From Serinus canaria (lineage: Eukaryota > Chordata > Aves > Passeriformes > Fringillidae), in assembly GCF_022539315.1 (NCBI RefSeq), contig NC_066343.1:40727696-40791695 (forward strand): a DNA stretch of 64,000 nucleotides. The letters are read 5' to 3'. Every line of letters starts with the position of its first letter. Position 1 is the stretch's first letter. Both the position numbers and the translations under genes were made by a program. Below the pieces are notes generated by a model. That model was not told where the DNA came from. It ran no database searches and saw nothing but the letters and a program-made list of their open reading frames with translations. Below, one piece after another: positions 34,074 to 46,910 of the stretch.

Positions 34074-36894
34074 CCCAACTACAGGATCCTGTTGTCATTG
34101 ACAGTAAAATGTTAGAACATCTTCAACAGACACAAATGACCAGTAACAAAGCACTCAAAAGATCAATACTTAGTATCTCCATCTGGTGACTTACTAACTG
34201 TTGCTTTCAGGTTTGTGCACAAACTTTAATAGAGGATTTTTTCCTGCCTCTTCCTAATTTGTAGATTTCAGAAGTCACATTTCTGAAGAACTGGTGGAAG
34301 GGCGTGTTTGCCTGAAAAATTCTATGTATTCACAATTAAATGCTTTAAAAATACAGATTTTCATATTCAGTATAACATTTTATTTCCTACTCACTAATTG
34401 GAAGTAAAGTAGTATAATTTTTTGTGTGTTTCACAAAAAAGGGTGGTGTTATTCTGTTAAACCTATGCTGTATTTCCTATCAGAGTGTAACTATGTGCAG
34501 GATTTCTATTAAAAAAGCAATCTTTAAAGTGATCTGCTGGACTTCTTCTCTCAAGAAACCCATCTAAGAAGGCTATTTATCCCCCAGTAAGCCCTTTTCT
34601 AACCTATCATAAAATACAATAACTTCCTATAAAGAGACCAGGAAATTATGTAGTCAGACTTTTTGTGGTGAAGGTTTTATTGCAGAAAACAATCTAACTG
34701 AATGATGGTTAAAGTCTGAAAAGTCAACAATTGTACATTCCACTGTTTAGATATTTTAAAAAATTGCCAAAACATTGTATTCTACTCACCACAATGGCAG
34801 TCAAGGTGCTTGCAATAGGGATTATCAATGCAGGTCTATCTTTACAGTACTAGGATCCATAGGTAAGTTCCCAGCTATCTTTACATATATTAGCCCTAAT
34901 TACATTGCAGAAAATTGCACCAGAAGCAAATAGCCCAACAACCTGTATGAGGACAATGCATGCCCTCAAATCACGGCTCAGTAGAGGTAACAAAACTTCG
35001 ACATGCGAGTAAATTATTTTTATAAAATTACAAGGATGATTAAGATAAATTAGTATTTATATACTACTTCCTCCTACTTGTATTCTTTTAATTGAATAGG
35101 CTGGATAGTCTTCCCTTCTTGTTGGAGAGTTGGAGTTGGAATCATATGCACTGGGAAGAAATTAAGCTATGTGTTCTAAGAAGCATTAATCTATGTGAAA
35201 TACTAATATGTCTTTGAAGTAGAGCAATAAAACAGAACACCACAGATCTATTGGAAATATAGATTTGCTTTAACAGCTAAATAATTGTTAGTTCAGGAAA
35301 TAAACATAAAATATGTAGAATCTTGCAAATTCATGAGTATATTTTCATTGGCAGAAATGCCATGACCAAAAAAAAAAAAAAAAAGAAAGATGCAGCAGGC
35401 TTGGTGAATTTTGTTGAATGTTTGATGAGTTTACAGATCTTTTATCTTAACACTTACTACAGTTTGAGACTGGTGAATAATTCACAATGAATATTTCATC
35501 AGACACATGTTGCCTTCTTTTGCAAATAGCTCATAGTTTTCCAGATTCATTTGTTATTTGAAATAACTTTTTTTAAAAAGTAACCATTAACCATGCAGAT
35601 TAATCCAAAACCAATATGCAAGTATTTGACAAGTTGGTTGGATTGTTTAGTTGTGATGAGCCAGACTAGTCACAAGGTATTCTTTCTATTCACGCAGTAG
35701 AAAAACAAGCATATACTTCTGAAAGAAATACTTACACATGCAACTATGACATTTAGTTTTTAGTGAATACCCCTGCATGTGACAGTGGAGCATGTGTTCT
35801 ATGACCATTTGTGCCAGTAAAAGGCAATCATTCAAATGTGTGTAGAAAGCAAACACAAAAGGGGATTGTCATTATCACATAGCCAACACAATATACAATC
35901 TCATTTTTAGACAGGCGAATGAATTAACAATATGCTGTTGGAAGGGCAGATAAGTGACACTGAGGACACAAAGACAATCCCAGGGGCAGATATTTGCATA
36001 CTATTTGTCTATGTCCCCTTTTTGTAATTGTTTGATGCTGTTGGGTACCTTTTGTTAAGACGAAAAATAATTCCTAGGCAGTAGCAAACTAGGCTGATGA
36101 CAGTAGCAACAGCTATACAATAGTGGCCCTCAAAATTGATTTTGTCCCACACTGTGCTATCTAACCATTGTCCTCAGGGCTGCTTGAGGAGGTGAAAATC
36201 ACTTCTCGCTTTGTAATATACTTCTTCTATGACAACGGCTAAAAGGAGCTGTGTCAGAGGAGCTGTTGGGGGGGCTTTAAATAAATGGAGGATCCTTCTA
36301 ACCAAGGAAATCTTATATATCAGTATCCAATTACTTTATATCCATTTAACATACTGGTTGGAAACTTACAGTAATTGAGCTTAGAAACTGGCACAAGTTT
36401 TCATAGAACAGTAACATATTGAATTATCTACAAGATTAGTAATTTTTCCCTTCCTGCCACATTTACTTTTACTAAGCAACTGATGCAAAGTGGACAATCA
36501 CCCGATTGTTTCCTTTACACAGACTGGCTTCTCATTCAGTCACACCTTACACCTAGCAGCCAGTGTGTTTTGCCTGTACTGGAAATGGTGAACACCACAG
36601 AGTAGGCTGTAATGAGCCAGCTGTGCATAAACAGACATTAGGAATACAGAGATACCATAGTCAGCTGTGCCTGAATTTTATCTAGACACTTGTCAAAACT
36701 GGTTTTGCTAGTACTACTTTCCTTCAAATAGTACTGCTTTCCTCCACATTATACTAAAAGCATGTGACTGTCACAAGTGTTCAGTCCAGACAGAGAAGAA
36801 AAGTATGACAATAGCAGGTGCTAGTATTAACACATTTCAAAAATCCATTGTTGGCAGAAGTACAAGCATCTTGATTTACAGAGGTATTTGAAGT

Positions 36895-36995
36895 ACTGTC
36901 ATTCGATTTCAGTGGGAATTAAGTACCTGACCTGTTTAGGCATTTAGATAAATCTTACTAAACACCCATCTTCACCTCTAGGCAGCTAAATAGCT
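36895..36995 (+). repeat. Ancient amniote interspersed repeat relic
   Basis: GATTTCAGTGGGAATTAAGT, ACCTGACC, TTTAGGCATTTAGATAAATC, then CACCCATCTTCACCTCTAGG and CAGCTAAATA follow the order of a repeat common in turtle and crocodile genomes ('ttcaatgggagttaggcacctaa... cacctatctgcatctttaggcgcctaaat'). I recognise the pattern but not a precise family name. Confidence 0.45.
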
Positions 36996-39900
36996 CTGTG
37001 TGTTTGATTTATAGCATTTAAAAGAGGTTGCTGAGGCTTTAATTCAACTCTGCCTGGACATTAAATACAGATGCTAGGCAGCATAAGACTCTGCAAAATA
37101 GTTAGAAAGGTTTAGTTACCATAGGCTACTACCTTAAATATTTGCCTCCAGGGGTTGTTGGAGGGTAAAAGAATTTACCTCTCAACGTAAGTGGCAAAAT
37201 CATGATTAGATTGTTCAAGAGAAGGAAACAGAAACCGCAAAATCTTTTCTCAGCCATACCAAACCTAGTGATTCTCTTGCCAGTAACTGAACTGCACTAT
37301 TAAGCATGTGGTTGAGTAAACATCAGCCAAACTTGAGCATGTTACAATTATTTGGGGATTTCTCGTTAATGACTATTGTGCAGACCACCCAGCTGCATGT
37401 GTAGTAGATCTGTAAATATCCCTGTAGTGTGTAGATCTGAAAATATCCGTGAGTATAGTGAAATTGCAGTCATTAGGACCACAACAGAATACATTTCCCT
37501 AGTACTGGCTACACACCCAGTGAGTCTCTCATTCCCCTGGTAAGGAGAATGGCTTTCAATCAATTCCTCAAAAAGGGAAAAAAATAAGAAAACAAAAAAG
37601 CAGCTGCAATGTGCGCATGGCATAAGCAGTTTACTAAGGCACTAAAGTGCAGTGTTGTGCAGGCTGTTAAAGGAAATCTGGTACTCTGGTGATAATGTGT
37701 ATATTCATTCAGTATAAATGACTAAGTTCAAAAAAACGTTCAGTGAATCATGGTTGCAAGGCTGGACCTGCTTTGATTAACTACACTAGTATAATGAAAT
37801 CCAACAGAGCAATCACTGAAACATTTAGCTCCAAATGTAAATCTTCTCAAACTCTGAAAAAAACATGTTAGGCAATGAGAGGGCGTATATAATACAGTTA
37901 TATTTCAAATAATGAAAGTGGAAGCAGTTGGAAAGAAAAGGGAATGTTAAAAAGTTGTTATGCTATGTTTGGCAAGAATGAGCAATTCTGAATATGTCAG
38001 TCATGATAATCCAACAAATTTGTATTCCGAAGGTCAATAGAAGCATTTTCTATAGTGGTACACTAATTATGCCAAATACAAAATAAACATTTATAAGACA
38101 TTTTCCAGTATTAATACAGTACCATAGTGTGTCTTGGGGAATTAATCTCAGCTTTACATTAAGGGCATAGATTGATCAATGTAACAGAATTTTATTAAAA
38201 ATGTACTGATATAACCCATGGCACTTTCATTTCAGCAAGACTATAATGTTAAATTCCCAAATCTCAAGCTTGTAGAGATGAAAGGTGTCTTTTCTACCAA
38301 GAGGTAGAATGTGCTCTGTCTTCATAAAACCTACTGTTCCACTACGAGCATGATAATTTCCTCATGTGGTTCCTGGTCAGGCATCTGGACAGACAGGTAT
38401 GGAATTTTTCCAAGGAAGCTTATCTGCCAAGTGCCATTAATGCAGATAAAAAAGATAACCTATGCCAGTGGGAAACCTAGACCTGTAGAATTTTTCTCAA
38501 CAGACAACTCAAAATGTCACAGATTTTTCATACGTCATCATTTACCTGCTCTTTTGTCCCTTTGGCCTGTGTGGTTGATTACAATTCGAGACAACAGTTT
38601 TTTCAGTGGTCACTAGAATTTTTGTGAGCATAAAATTCAGAACATGGGCAAGTAGAACAACACAACCAGCAGGAAAATATTTTCTTTCTACTGTTGTTTT
38701 ACCAGAGAATTTAAAGGGGAGAGGCCAGAGAGCAAAACTTTTGTTCAAGAACTCTGCTATCACTGTGAGAAAGACTCAGGTTGAAGGCAGCAGTGCTGGT
38801 TGTTGGGATACTATCCTCCAGGCTGCATATGGCCAGGGGTAGGGAGTTCCTGGATGACATTCCACAGAAACACAGCATTGGGGAAGCATCATAGTGACTT
38901 TCTGGTACTTCTTTCTGTGGTAAGGGAGGGAAAGAGTTCCTCTACCCCTCTCTTCCAGCCTTTACACCACCAAGGCAAAAAACTGGGCTTGCCATGAACT
39001 AAATGTGTTCTATTACATACATGTTACATATAGACTACATAAAGAAATTTGATGTTACTGCTGTGGGCATGGTCAGATTTGGTGAGTGTGGATTCAGCTT
39101 CCTCCAAGTCAGTGAAGCTCTGCCCACATACACAGGATCTAAATAGGACCAACAGCGTTCAGCACTCCAGTATCTAAACTAATGTTGAGCTTGGTAGACT
39201 GAAAGTGCTTACATGGAGCAGTCACACACAAGATTACAATAGTCACTGTAAAATCCATATAGTAAACCTTATTGTTCCAGACTGCTTTTGTACAATACTA
39301 CAGCACTTGCTATAAAACAGGACACATAACATACAGAAGATTTCTTCAAAATTATTCTGTTCAAAGAAGTGAAAGACTGAACAAAAATATTCTTTCACAT
39401 ACAGAATACTGCATTTCATGCAACAAGCCAGAGCTCTCACAGCTGTTGTGAAGATTACTCATTGTTAATTTGAAGGTATTGTAAGATTTAATAGCCTTTT
39501 TTCATGGCCCAAAGACCTTAATATAATATCAATAGGAGGCCTCACACAGTGAGTAGAGTGAGAGTTGGGACAGAGTCAAAATTTCCTAATCACCTTTCAG
39601 TGATTAAGAGCTGATGAGACTCTACTGGAAAGGAAGGATGATTATTTAGCATTATTGCTGTCCTAACACTAAATAATCTTTTTATACTGAAATATCATAA
39701 TGGGCTCAAGGGACAAAAGAAATGTTTTAACTTGTTTGGAAATTGCAGTCAACCTCCAAGCCCCAGTGTCCATAGACAGACACTAAAATCCATGTTCCAA
39801 CACCAATATAAGTATCCTGATCAAAGTTACTCATTAAGTGTTGCCATAAATTTCTTTCAAAGCACTGACTAGTAAATAGAAAACATGCTGCTTACTGCTC

Positions 39901-40964
39901 CTAAAATGTTTTCTACTATGACTGTAAATTTCTGATTTGGTTTTTCTTCTTTCCAATTATCCTAGTCGATAGGGAACTTGAGGCTGAAAAGAACTAAACA
40001 ATTCTTCTCCCAGACTTCTGCAGACAGAGCTGTACAACTTCACAACATAGACAGAAAAATGAACTTACTTTGAAACAATATTTTCCTTGGAAAACTTTGT
40101 AAAATGGCACTGGCTACAAAATTATTTGTATATATATGCTAAGTTCAGTACCATCACTGATTGCAAAATATTAGAAAAATTAAACACAGTTTTGTCTGTT
40201 GCTCACTTTGAAGGACAGATATTCTAAATCACATGAAATTTTAAGCAAGTTATGCAAAGTTTCCTTAACCACTAAATGTCCTCTGACTTTTGGGAGTGTT
40301 GTGTGCATGTGTTGACTTCCCATGAGCAGGAAAACAGTGGGAGTAGATTCCCCAGGACTGGGAAAATAAGACAATCAAGGAATTCTTATACAGATTGAGT
40401 GATAGTCAACTCTGCTCAATGGAATCTTTAAGCACGTGTGTAAGTAAGACAATAAAGCTTGGACATAAGTGCTCTGCATGATTTGTAAATGCCACGAGGA
40501 GGTAGGAAGATGGTTCTTTTTGTTTCACTCAAATGTTTCTTGGGGTATGTGAATGTTATTTGTTAGAAATGAAGCAAATCAACTCGACCAGACTGTTTTA
40601 ACAACTTGATTAGTCTGCTTCTAAACTCTAAAGGATTTCCAAACCTGCCTCTAATTTTTATAAATGGGAGCATGTGATAAAACTGAGCTGCCTACATCCT
40701 AACCATAGAGTTAAGTCGGAACATACATCACGTACTTTTTGTCGGAGGGGAAGGCTGGGACCACACACAGTCTGCCCAGCCCTTCCTGCATTAGTGTGTC
40801 CTGCAGAGACCTCTCCTGGCAGAGCTCAGGAAGTCACGCTGGCCTCCTCTCCTTGGCCGCAGTGAGTCTCTACTCAGTCTTTTGATTGCTGAAAGACAAG
40901 CCTTGAGAATATTTCCTTTTTTTTCTTTTTAATTTTTTTTTTAATTTTAACTTTTTATGACCCA

Positions 40965-41014
40965 TTTTTCCCAGCCCTCTTATGGAGAAATTTCTCCATA
41001 AGAGAGCTGGAAAA
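40965..41014. repeat. Long near-perfect palindrome with no spacer
   Basis: The centre is between 40,990 and 40,991 (AAA|TTT). The inner 28 bp (40,977-41,004) are perfectly self-complementary. Beyond one mismatched pair, five more pairs match (GCTGG/CCAGC), then after a single-base bulge AAAA/TTTT pair. Each arm is about 23-25 bases. It lies just after a T-rich run (about 40,917-40,955). Confidence 0.95.
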
Positions 41015-41016
41015 TC

Positions 41017-44000
41017 ACAGTTGTTGCTTTATTTCTAATGGTAGTTCGTGATTGTGGACAACTCTAGATTTCAAGTTTCCCTCAATCATATGCTGCCATG
41101 TCAGGTAGGTCATACATTCTTCGATATTTATCCCAACCAGTGAAGACTGAAAATGTATTAATATTTGAAAATTTGAAAAAATACCTGAGGAAGTTTAGAC
41201 CAGAGGTAGAGCACAGTTGAATTAGTGCTTATCTGACAGCAGATAAAAGCAGTGGGATAAAATGTCCCAGCAGAATAAAATATCTGTGATAAAACTTCAA
41301 GAGCCCCAATGGTCGAATAACCTTACATCAGGTACCCACTTATGGGGTAAATTTTGGAACACATATTAGGGGGAAAAAAAATCAGCAGGAGAGATTTAAG
41401 TTAGTAACACTGGCTTCTGCCAGTGATACTGCTGTATATCCCACAGTTCCCTTGAGTGATTATGCCAATATCTGCAGCATTGGGATTAGTCACCTATTAA
41501 TAAGGTGGAGAAAACTTTTACATCTCTTCTGTGAAGAATCATGAACTGGGGAACTAAATGAAGGCAACGAAATCCAATAACTTTATTCTTAGAGCAGAAT
41601 GACATAAGCAAATATAAATCCCAATAGTGTTATTATAATGCCTGCTAAGCTAATTGAGAACATATTCATTTGCTTCGACTAAATAAATTACTGTTACAAT
41701 TATATGACCCCAAGGTCATCTCCTTTAGGAGATGTCTAGCACTTGAATTAACTATTCAACTCTTCACAGTAAGTGGCCTCAGCCAATCAATGCCAAATAA
41801 ATACTGCTGAAATATGCATTTAATTATCCTAACACTTTAGCTTCTAAACTCTTTTCTTTGCCAGCAGTATTTTTGTTTGCTAATTTATTCTGGAAGGGTG
41901 AGAGTTTTCTGAGTCTAGTCCGAGCATCATCTTTGTAAACTCTGATTCCAAAAGAGATCACAGCCAACCATCACAGATAGAACTGGCTACAAAGAGATAT
42001 TCCTTTGATATGGTGGAACAAAATTTTTTAATTCCAAATTCTTTATATTGTTGGTTACAAGAAGAAAACACAGGTAATTTTTATGAAGTTTCAAAATCAT
42101 GAGCCTCCAATGTGCTTTGCCAGGTTAGCTAAGGACAAAATGCCTCTTCTAAATGAAGAATCCATGTTTTGCCAAACTCAGAGTAAGTACAGATTAATTA
42201 AAACTAAAATTTAAAATGTCAGTGAGCTTGCTACAAACTTTGTTTTTGAAATTGTGTTGTACAATTTACACATCAACTAAAGCATGCTACAAAAATCTTA
42301 AAAATATAAGTTCTTCTGAAACCTAAAAGCTGCTTTCCATCCTTCTGGCTGGTTAAAACTAATCCCAATGAATCTTGGGTTTGTAAAGCCTAGGCCCATG
42401 CCTATAAACCCAGTTTAAGCCCCTTACATAAGTACTGTGTTGGACTCCTCTACTGGAGCACATCGTCCCTTGAGGAACATACTGTTGTTTATGCTTCTCA
42501 CATTATGTATTAGTCTCTAGAAATAAGGAGGCTCCTGACCATTCTTCTGTAAATTGGAGTAGAATTAAATTTGCTATTTATGTGCACCACTGTAAAAAAG
42601 AAGTCAGCTTGGTCCTGCGTATAGAATAATTCATGCATAAAATGACTTGTCTTTTATTCTTGTACCCTTTTCTGGATTTTGCATGGTTTATCATGTAAAT
42701 AAACAAACATATCCAACTGCAGTATTAAAAATACTCTAATTTTGCAATTATTTGTAATATACTTTTCATTATTATTATTATTTTAAAGAGAAGAATAAAA
42801 GCGATGACATCCTGCATACTAGTAGACCTCATATCTTCAGAAAAAAATGTTTAGTTAATTTTTAAACAAAAGGCATATTCATTATTATGCTTTCTGTGGC
42901 AAGACTGACTTTTTTTTGTAAAGGATGACCATAATTAGGCCTCTCATAATGAATGCAGCGATTACTAAACAGTACAATTTATATAATGTCTCCACTCTAG
43001 GAGACTTTGCTTTTTCATTGAGGAGAAAAGGCAGATAATGACTGAGATTATAGTTTAATGCTATTATTTTTAAGGATATTACAAAAACCATATATAGACT
43101 GTATTAATCTTTAACAAAAATTTATTCAGGACTGTCTGTTTAGCCAGAAAAAGAACAGAATTATTTGTCCTGACTCTACAGCAGTGTTGATGTTTTTTCT
43201 AGTTCTAGAGAAATGTACAAATTAAGTTATACCCAAGTGATATTTTGACACAATGTAAAACATTTCTACGTCATTCATGTACTTAATTTAAGTCTGGCAG
43301 AGCTATGTATAGACAAGAATTACTTGAAACTGCTACTAGCCAAATAAGGAATGTGTTCACAATTACTTCTAGATCAGGCAAGCCTTTTATTCAACTGCAA
43401 ATACAAACTATTTCCAGCTTTGTCTGTAGACATCTTTGGAGATGGCCTGGTTCTTGAAGTCAACACAAAACTGTTATCAAAGAAAAGGATTTTATCTACA
43501 TTTGTTCTTGTTTTTCCAAGCAGAGGAAAAGACTAACATGACATAGGTGACCACTTCCAGAACTAGCATTCTAAACATCAACACCTGAGACTTTGTGCAA
43601 TAGGGTACCTAGAGAATGCTTATGTGTATGATTTGCTTATAGTAATTTCTGGATATTTCAGCTGAGTTCAAAAGTGTTTCATTAAACAAAAAGAGAAAAA
43701 TTTTGCTGAGTTTAAATACTGTTCAGCTAATGGCAGCTCTAGGAAAATGCTGATTTAGCCAGTTCACACGTGGCACATTCTCTTGCTATTTCCCTGATTA
43801 AATATGTGACTGCACATTCCTATTTGTGTTCTAAGATGGTTTGCAAAATTACACAAATTTAGTTCAGTTTTTTGGTAATGCCTAAACGACTTTGGAACAA
43901 AAGTGTTTCTCATATTGCAAGTAATCAATCCTTCTAAGTTATCTTAAGGGTAATGATTAATGAAATCCTGCTGAAGACATTTGTACTGCAGCTCTATGAT

Positions 44001-46689
44001 TTTTTTTTTCACCACAATTTTAGTGAAAAGCAACATTATTAGAAGAACAAAGCAGTGTGATTTGGAGAGAACCTTCTAGTACATGGATTTGATTCAAAGT
44101 GGCATTTTAAAGTTATATCCCAGGCTTGCTGAGCTTTTGGTCAAGCTGTGCAAGTCAGATTATGTTTTATAGCATCAGGAAGCCAGAAAGGGCAGAGGAG
44201 AGGGCTTTCCATCATCTCCAGAGGACTTTCCATCATTTGCAGTCTAAACATATGCCTTATGCATAAACATATGCATTAGACACAGATTTCAATCCTTAAA
44301 AAACTGGAGGTGGCTGGATATTTTCTATCTAACTGGACCTTTGCAGGTATTTGTAAAGAGGCTCAATAAATATCTGTAGGGGGAAAAAAAAAAACAAAAA
44401 AAACCCCAAAAACCCAGAAATTACCATGGAAGGAAAAGACATTGTTTGGTTTTGAATGAGAAAAAAAAGAAAAATTAAATCAGAATGTTTTGGTTTAGCC
44501 CAGCTCAGCCCAAATCTGACAAATTGAAAAGAAGCTTTTTATTTCACATCAGTTTGACATCAACCAATGTCTGTCTGAAGTGTTGTTACATGCCATGAGA
44601 TTTGTAGTTCTTTGTGCTGGGGACCTGAAAGCATGTTTCAGCTGTCAAATCCAAGTACATGTCCTAGCCCTGTCCTAATAAACCTTGTGTGTACATCATC
44701 CACCTCCCACTTTTTTCCCTTCTTCTTTGCTGTGCTTTCCCTAGGAAAGAAATTGAACTCACAAAGAGAAAACCATGACACACAAGCATCACTCCTCTGG
44801 TCTTGCCAGCTGTGGGTACAGGACAGCAGACTTTTCCATGGAGATAATAGGCTCTTTGGACAGAGGTGTAACCTTGCCAGATGAGCCCTGCTTTACTTTG
44901 CTCTCTCTCCATTAAAGAAAAAGATCTCTCTGGTGAACAGGTTTACTTTCAACATGCCAGAATATGGTGTTTTTTCTATAAAGGATTGTATTCTGATGTT
45001 CATTCTTCAACCTGTAAATAACTTGGAAGAAGTTTCTCAGACTGTTGTGGGACAGGATATTAATGAGCGGTGTAATGAAGGAAGAGGACACTTCCCCATT
45101 TCCTGATCCAAGTAATGCATTTTACATGTTAACTGGTGAATTCATAATACATATTAGCTACAACTAAAACATTTCTCAAGTCAAATTCTTAATTTAAAAG
45201 GGAAGTTTCCTACAACTGAAGAACAGCTACTGCTACAAGATATTTGGATGTGTGAACAAAAATCTTAAACACTTAGTCTAAAAAGAGATGAACTAACATT
45301 GCTGGCCGCAAATTTTTTGCATTGCCTGTGTTTCTATAAAAATGCACAGACAGCTAGAATGGAAGATTCTTCTTGAAAAATACTTTCTGAAGTGTTTTAC
45401 CCTTTGTACAACAGGCACAGTTTTATACAGTGAGTTGAGGGAAACTATAGATCTGCCACTGTTACCCTAATTGTGGAGCATGAACACCAACTTACTTGAA
45501 AAAGAACATCCAGCCTTATAGCCCCAAAGTGCTTGTGGCTGCATTTTTGTGCATTTTTCCTGCTCAACCTTGATTCAACTCAACATATCTTATGCTTGTC
45601 TCTTGCAAGCATTTTTGACAAAATAAGTTAAACGTCTTTTAGTATCACCTAGGCACATCCAAAATATATTGTGAGATTGTGAGAGTGCATGACAGTATTC
45701 TAGGTAAAAAAAAAAAAAAGATCAACATGCATTATACATCATACTGGAAACTGGCCACTTCTTACCAATGAAATATGAGCACACTTTCCAGTAGCTGTCC
45801 TTTGCTAGGATTTAAAACTAGGCAGAGTTACAGCCCAGACAGGCTGTAGACGATTTCCTTCCAGAAAGGAAACAAACCTGTGCCACGACAGGGGTGGTTC
45901 ATGCAGGCAGGTAAGCTGTAAGTATGCATCAAAAACACAGCAGATGCAGCAAGAAAAACTTTGTCTTGGTACTGTGTGTCTTTGAGTCAAGTCATGTATC
46001 TATGTGCCAAACAAAGGATGGTTTTCACAGGAAAGAAGTATACATTAGGGAGTTCTCTTACTCCTCTGTCAACTAGGATGCAGTGAGTGAAAAAGAGCCT
46101 CCCTGGAATTACCTTTTATCACAAGATGGGCCAGGAGAGTTGACAGAGGGTCCCTACATCATCAGGTCCATCTGGGCCAGTGTCTGTGCTTAGTGTCTAG
46201 TGCTTACTCCAAACTGAGGGCAAACAGTAAAACATAGAGTGACTCCTATTTGCACTACCCCTTTTCAGGGCTGATGGCAAAGCCATGGTTTTCCCCTTTG
46301 GGCTCTGTAGCACTGTGATTGCTGCTTCTGCATAATCATTCCACCAAAGAAACTGAAGGTGGTTCACTTGGAAAGGCAGAGAGTATAAAAGAAATATTAA
46401 GAATGAGTTGTTGTAATCAGGCAAAAAAGAAACCTTTGGCAATGTTTTTTGTGGTGGGAGGATGCGAGCCTTTGTAATCTGCAGAACATGGTGTTCTGGA
46501 GGCCATTCAGATGAGAAAAAAAAATTTAAAATTTCATCTCCATTGATTAAAAGCTAAATAAAAAGCTTAGACAGACTTGGGAACAGCAAAAGAACAGATT
46601 CCTTGTATTCAACCAGAAGTTCTCAGCAACCTTTTCTTACATTGCTGAGAATGATTGTCACATTAGCACAGCTCAAGTGAACCAGTTTG
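41017..46689. other. Intergenic, no gene seen
   Basis: No coding exon recognised. It contains an A-rich patch with C interruptions at about 44,381-44,418, short direct repeats at about 44,207-44,236 (GACTTTCCATCAT/GGCTTTCCATCAT) and an A-run at about 45,705-45,719. Confidence 0.55.
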
Positions 46690-46910
46690 AATAAAATTTT
46701 TTTCACCATGGGAGTGGTAAGAAACTGGAGTGGCTTGTTCAGAGAAGCTGTGGATTCTTTATCCCTGGAATTGTTCCAGGCCAAGCTGGATGGTGCTCTG
46801 AGCAACTTGGTGTAGTGGGAGATGTCCACTACGGTGGAAGGAGCATTGAAAATACAAGATCTTCATGGTCACTTCCAACCCAAAGCATTCTGTGATCCTG
46901 TGGTTCTGTG
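46690..46910 (+). mobile_element. CR1 LINE 3' end fragment
   Basis: TTCACCATGGGAGTGGTAAG, AAACTGGAGTGGCTTGTTC, AGAGAAGCTGTGGATTC, GGCCAAGCTGGATGGTGCTC and CACTTCCAACCCAAAGCATT follow the CR1 3' segment in order, ending in degenerate TCTGTGATCCTGTGGTTCTG in place of the ATTCTATG repeats. An old, 5'-truncated copy of about 220 bp. Confidence 0.92.

Larger units (their letters stand above)
32456..40960. other. Intergenic, no gene seen
   Basis: No coding exon recognised. It holds an (AAAT)n run at about 33,853-33,871, a small nested duplication at 34,021-34,073, an A-run at about 35,369-35,385, an ancient repeat at about 36,895-36,995 and a GATA-motif cluster at 38,420-38,459. The 124-codon minus frame at 33,637-34,011 has no recognisable domain. 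Confidence 0.55.
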
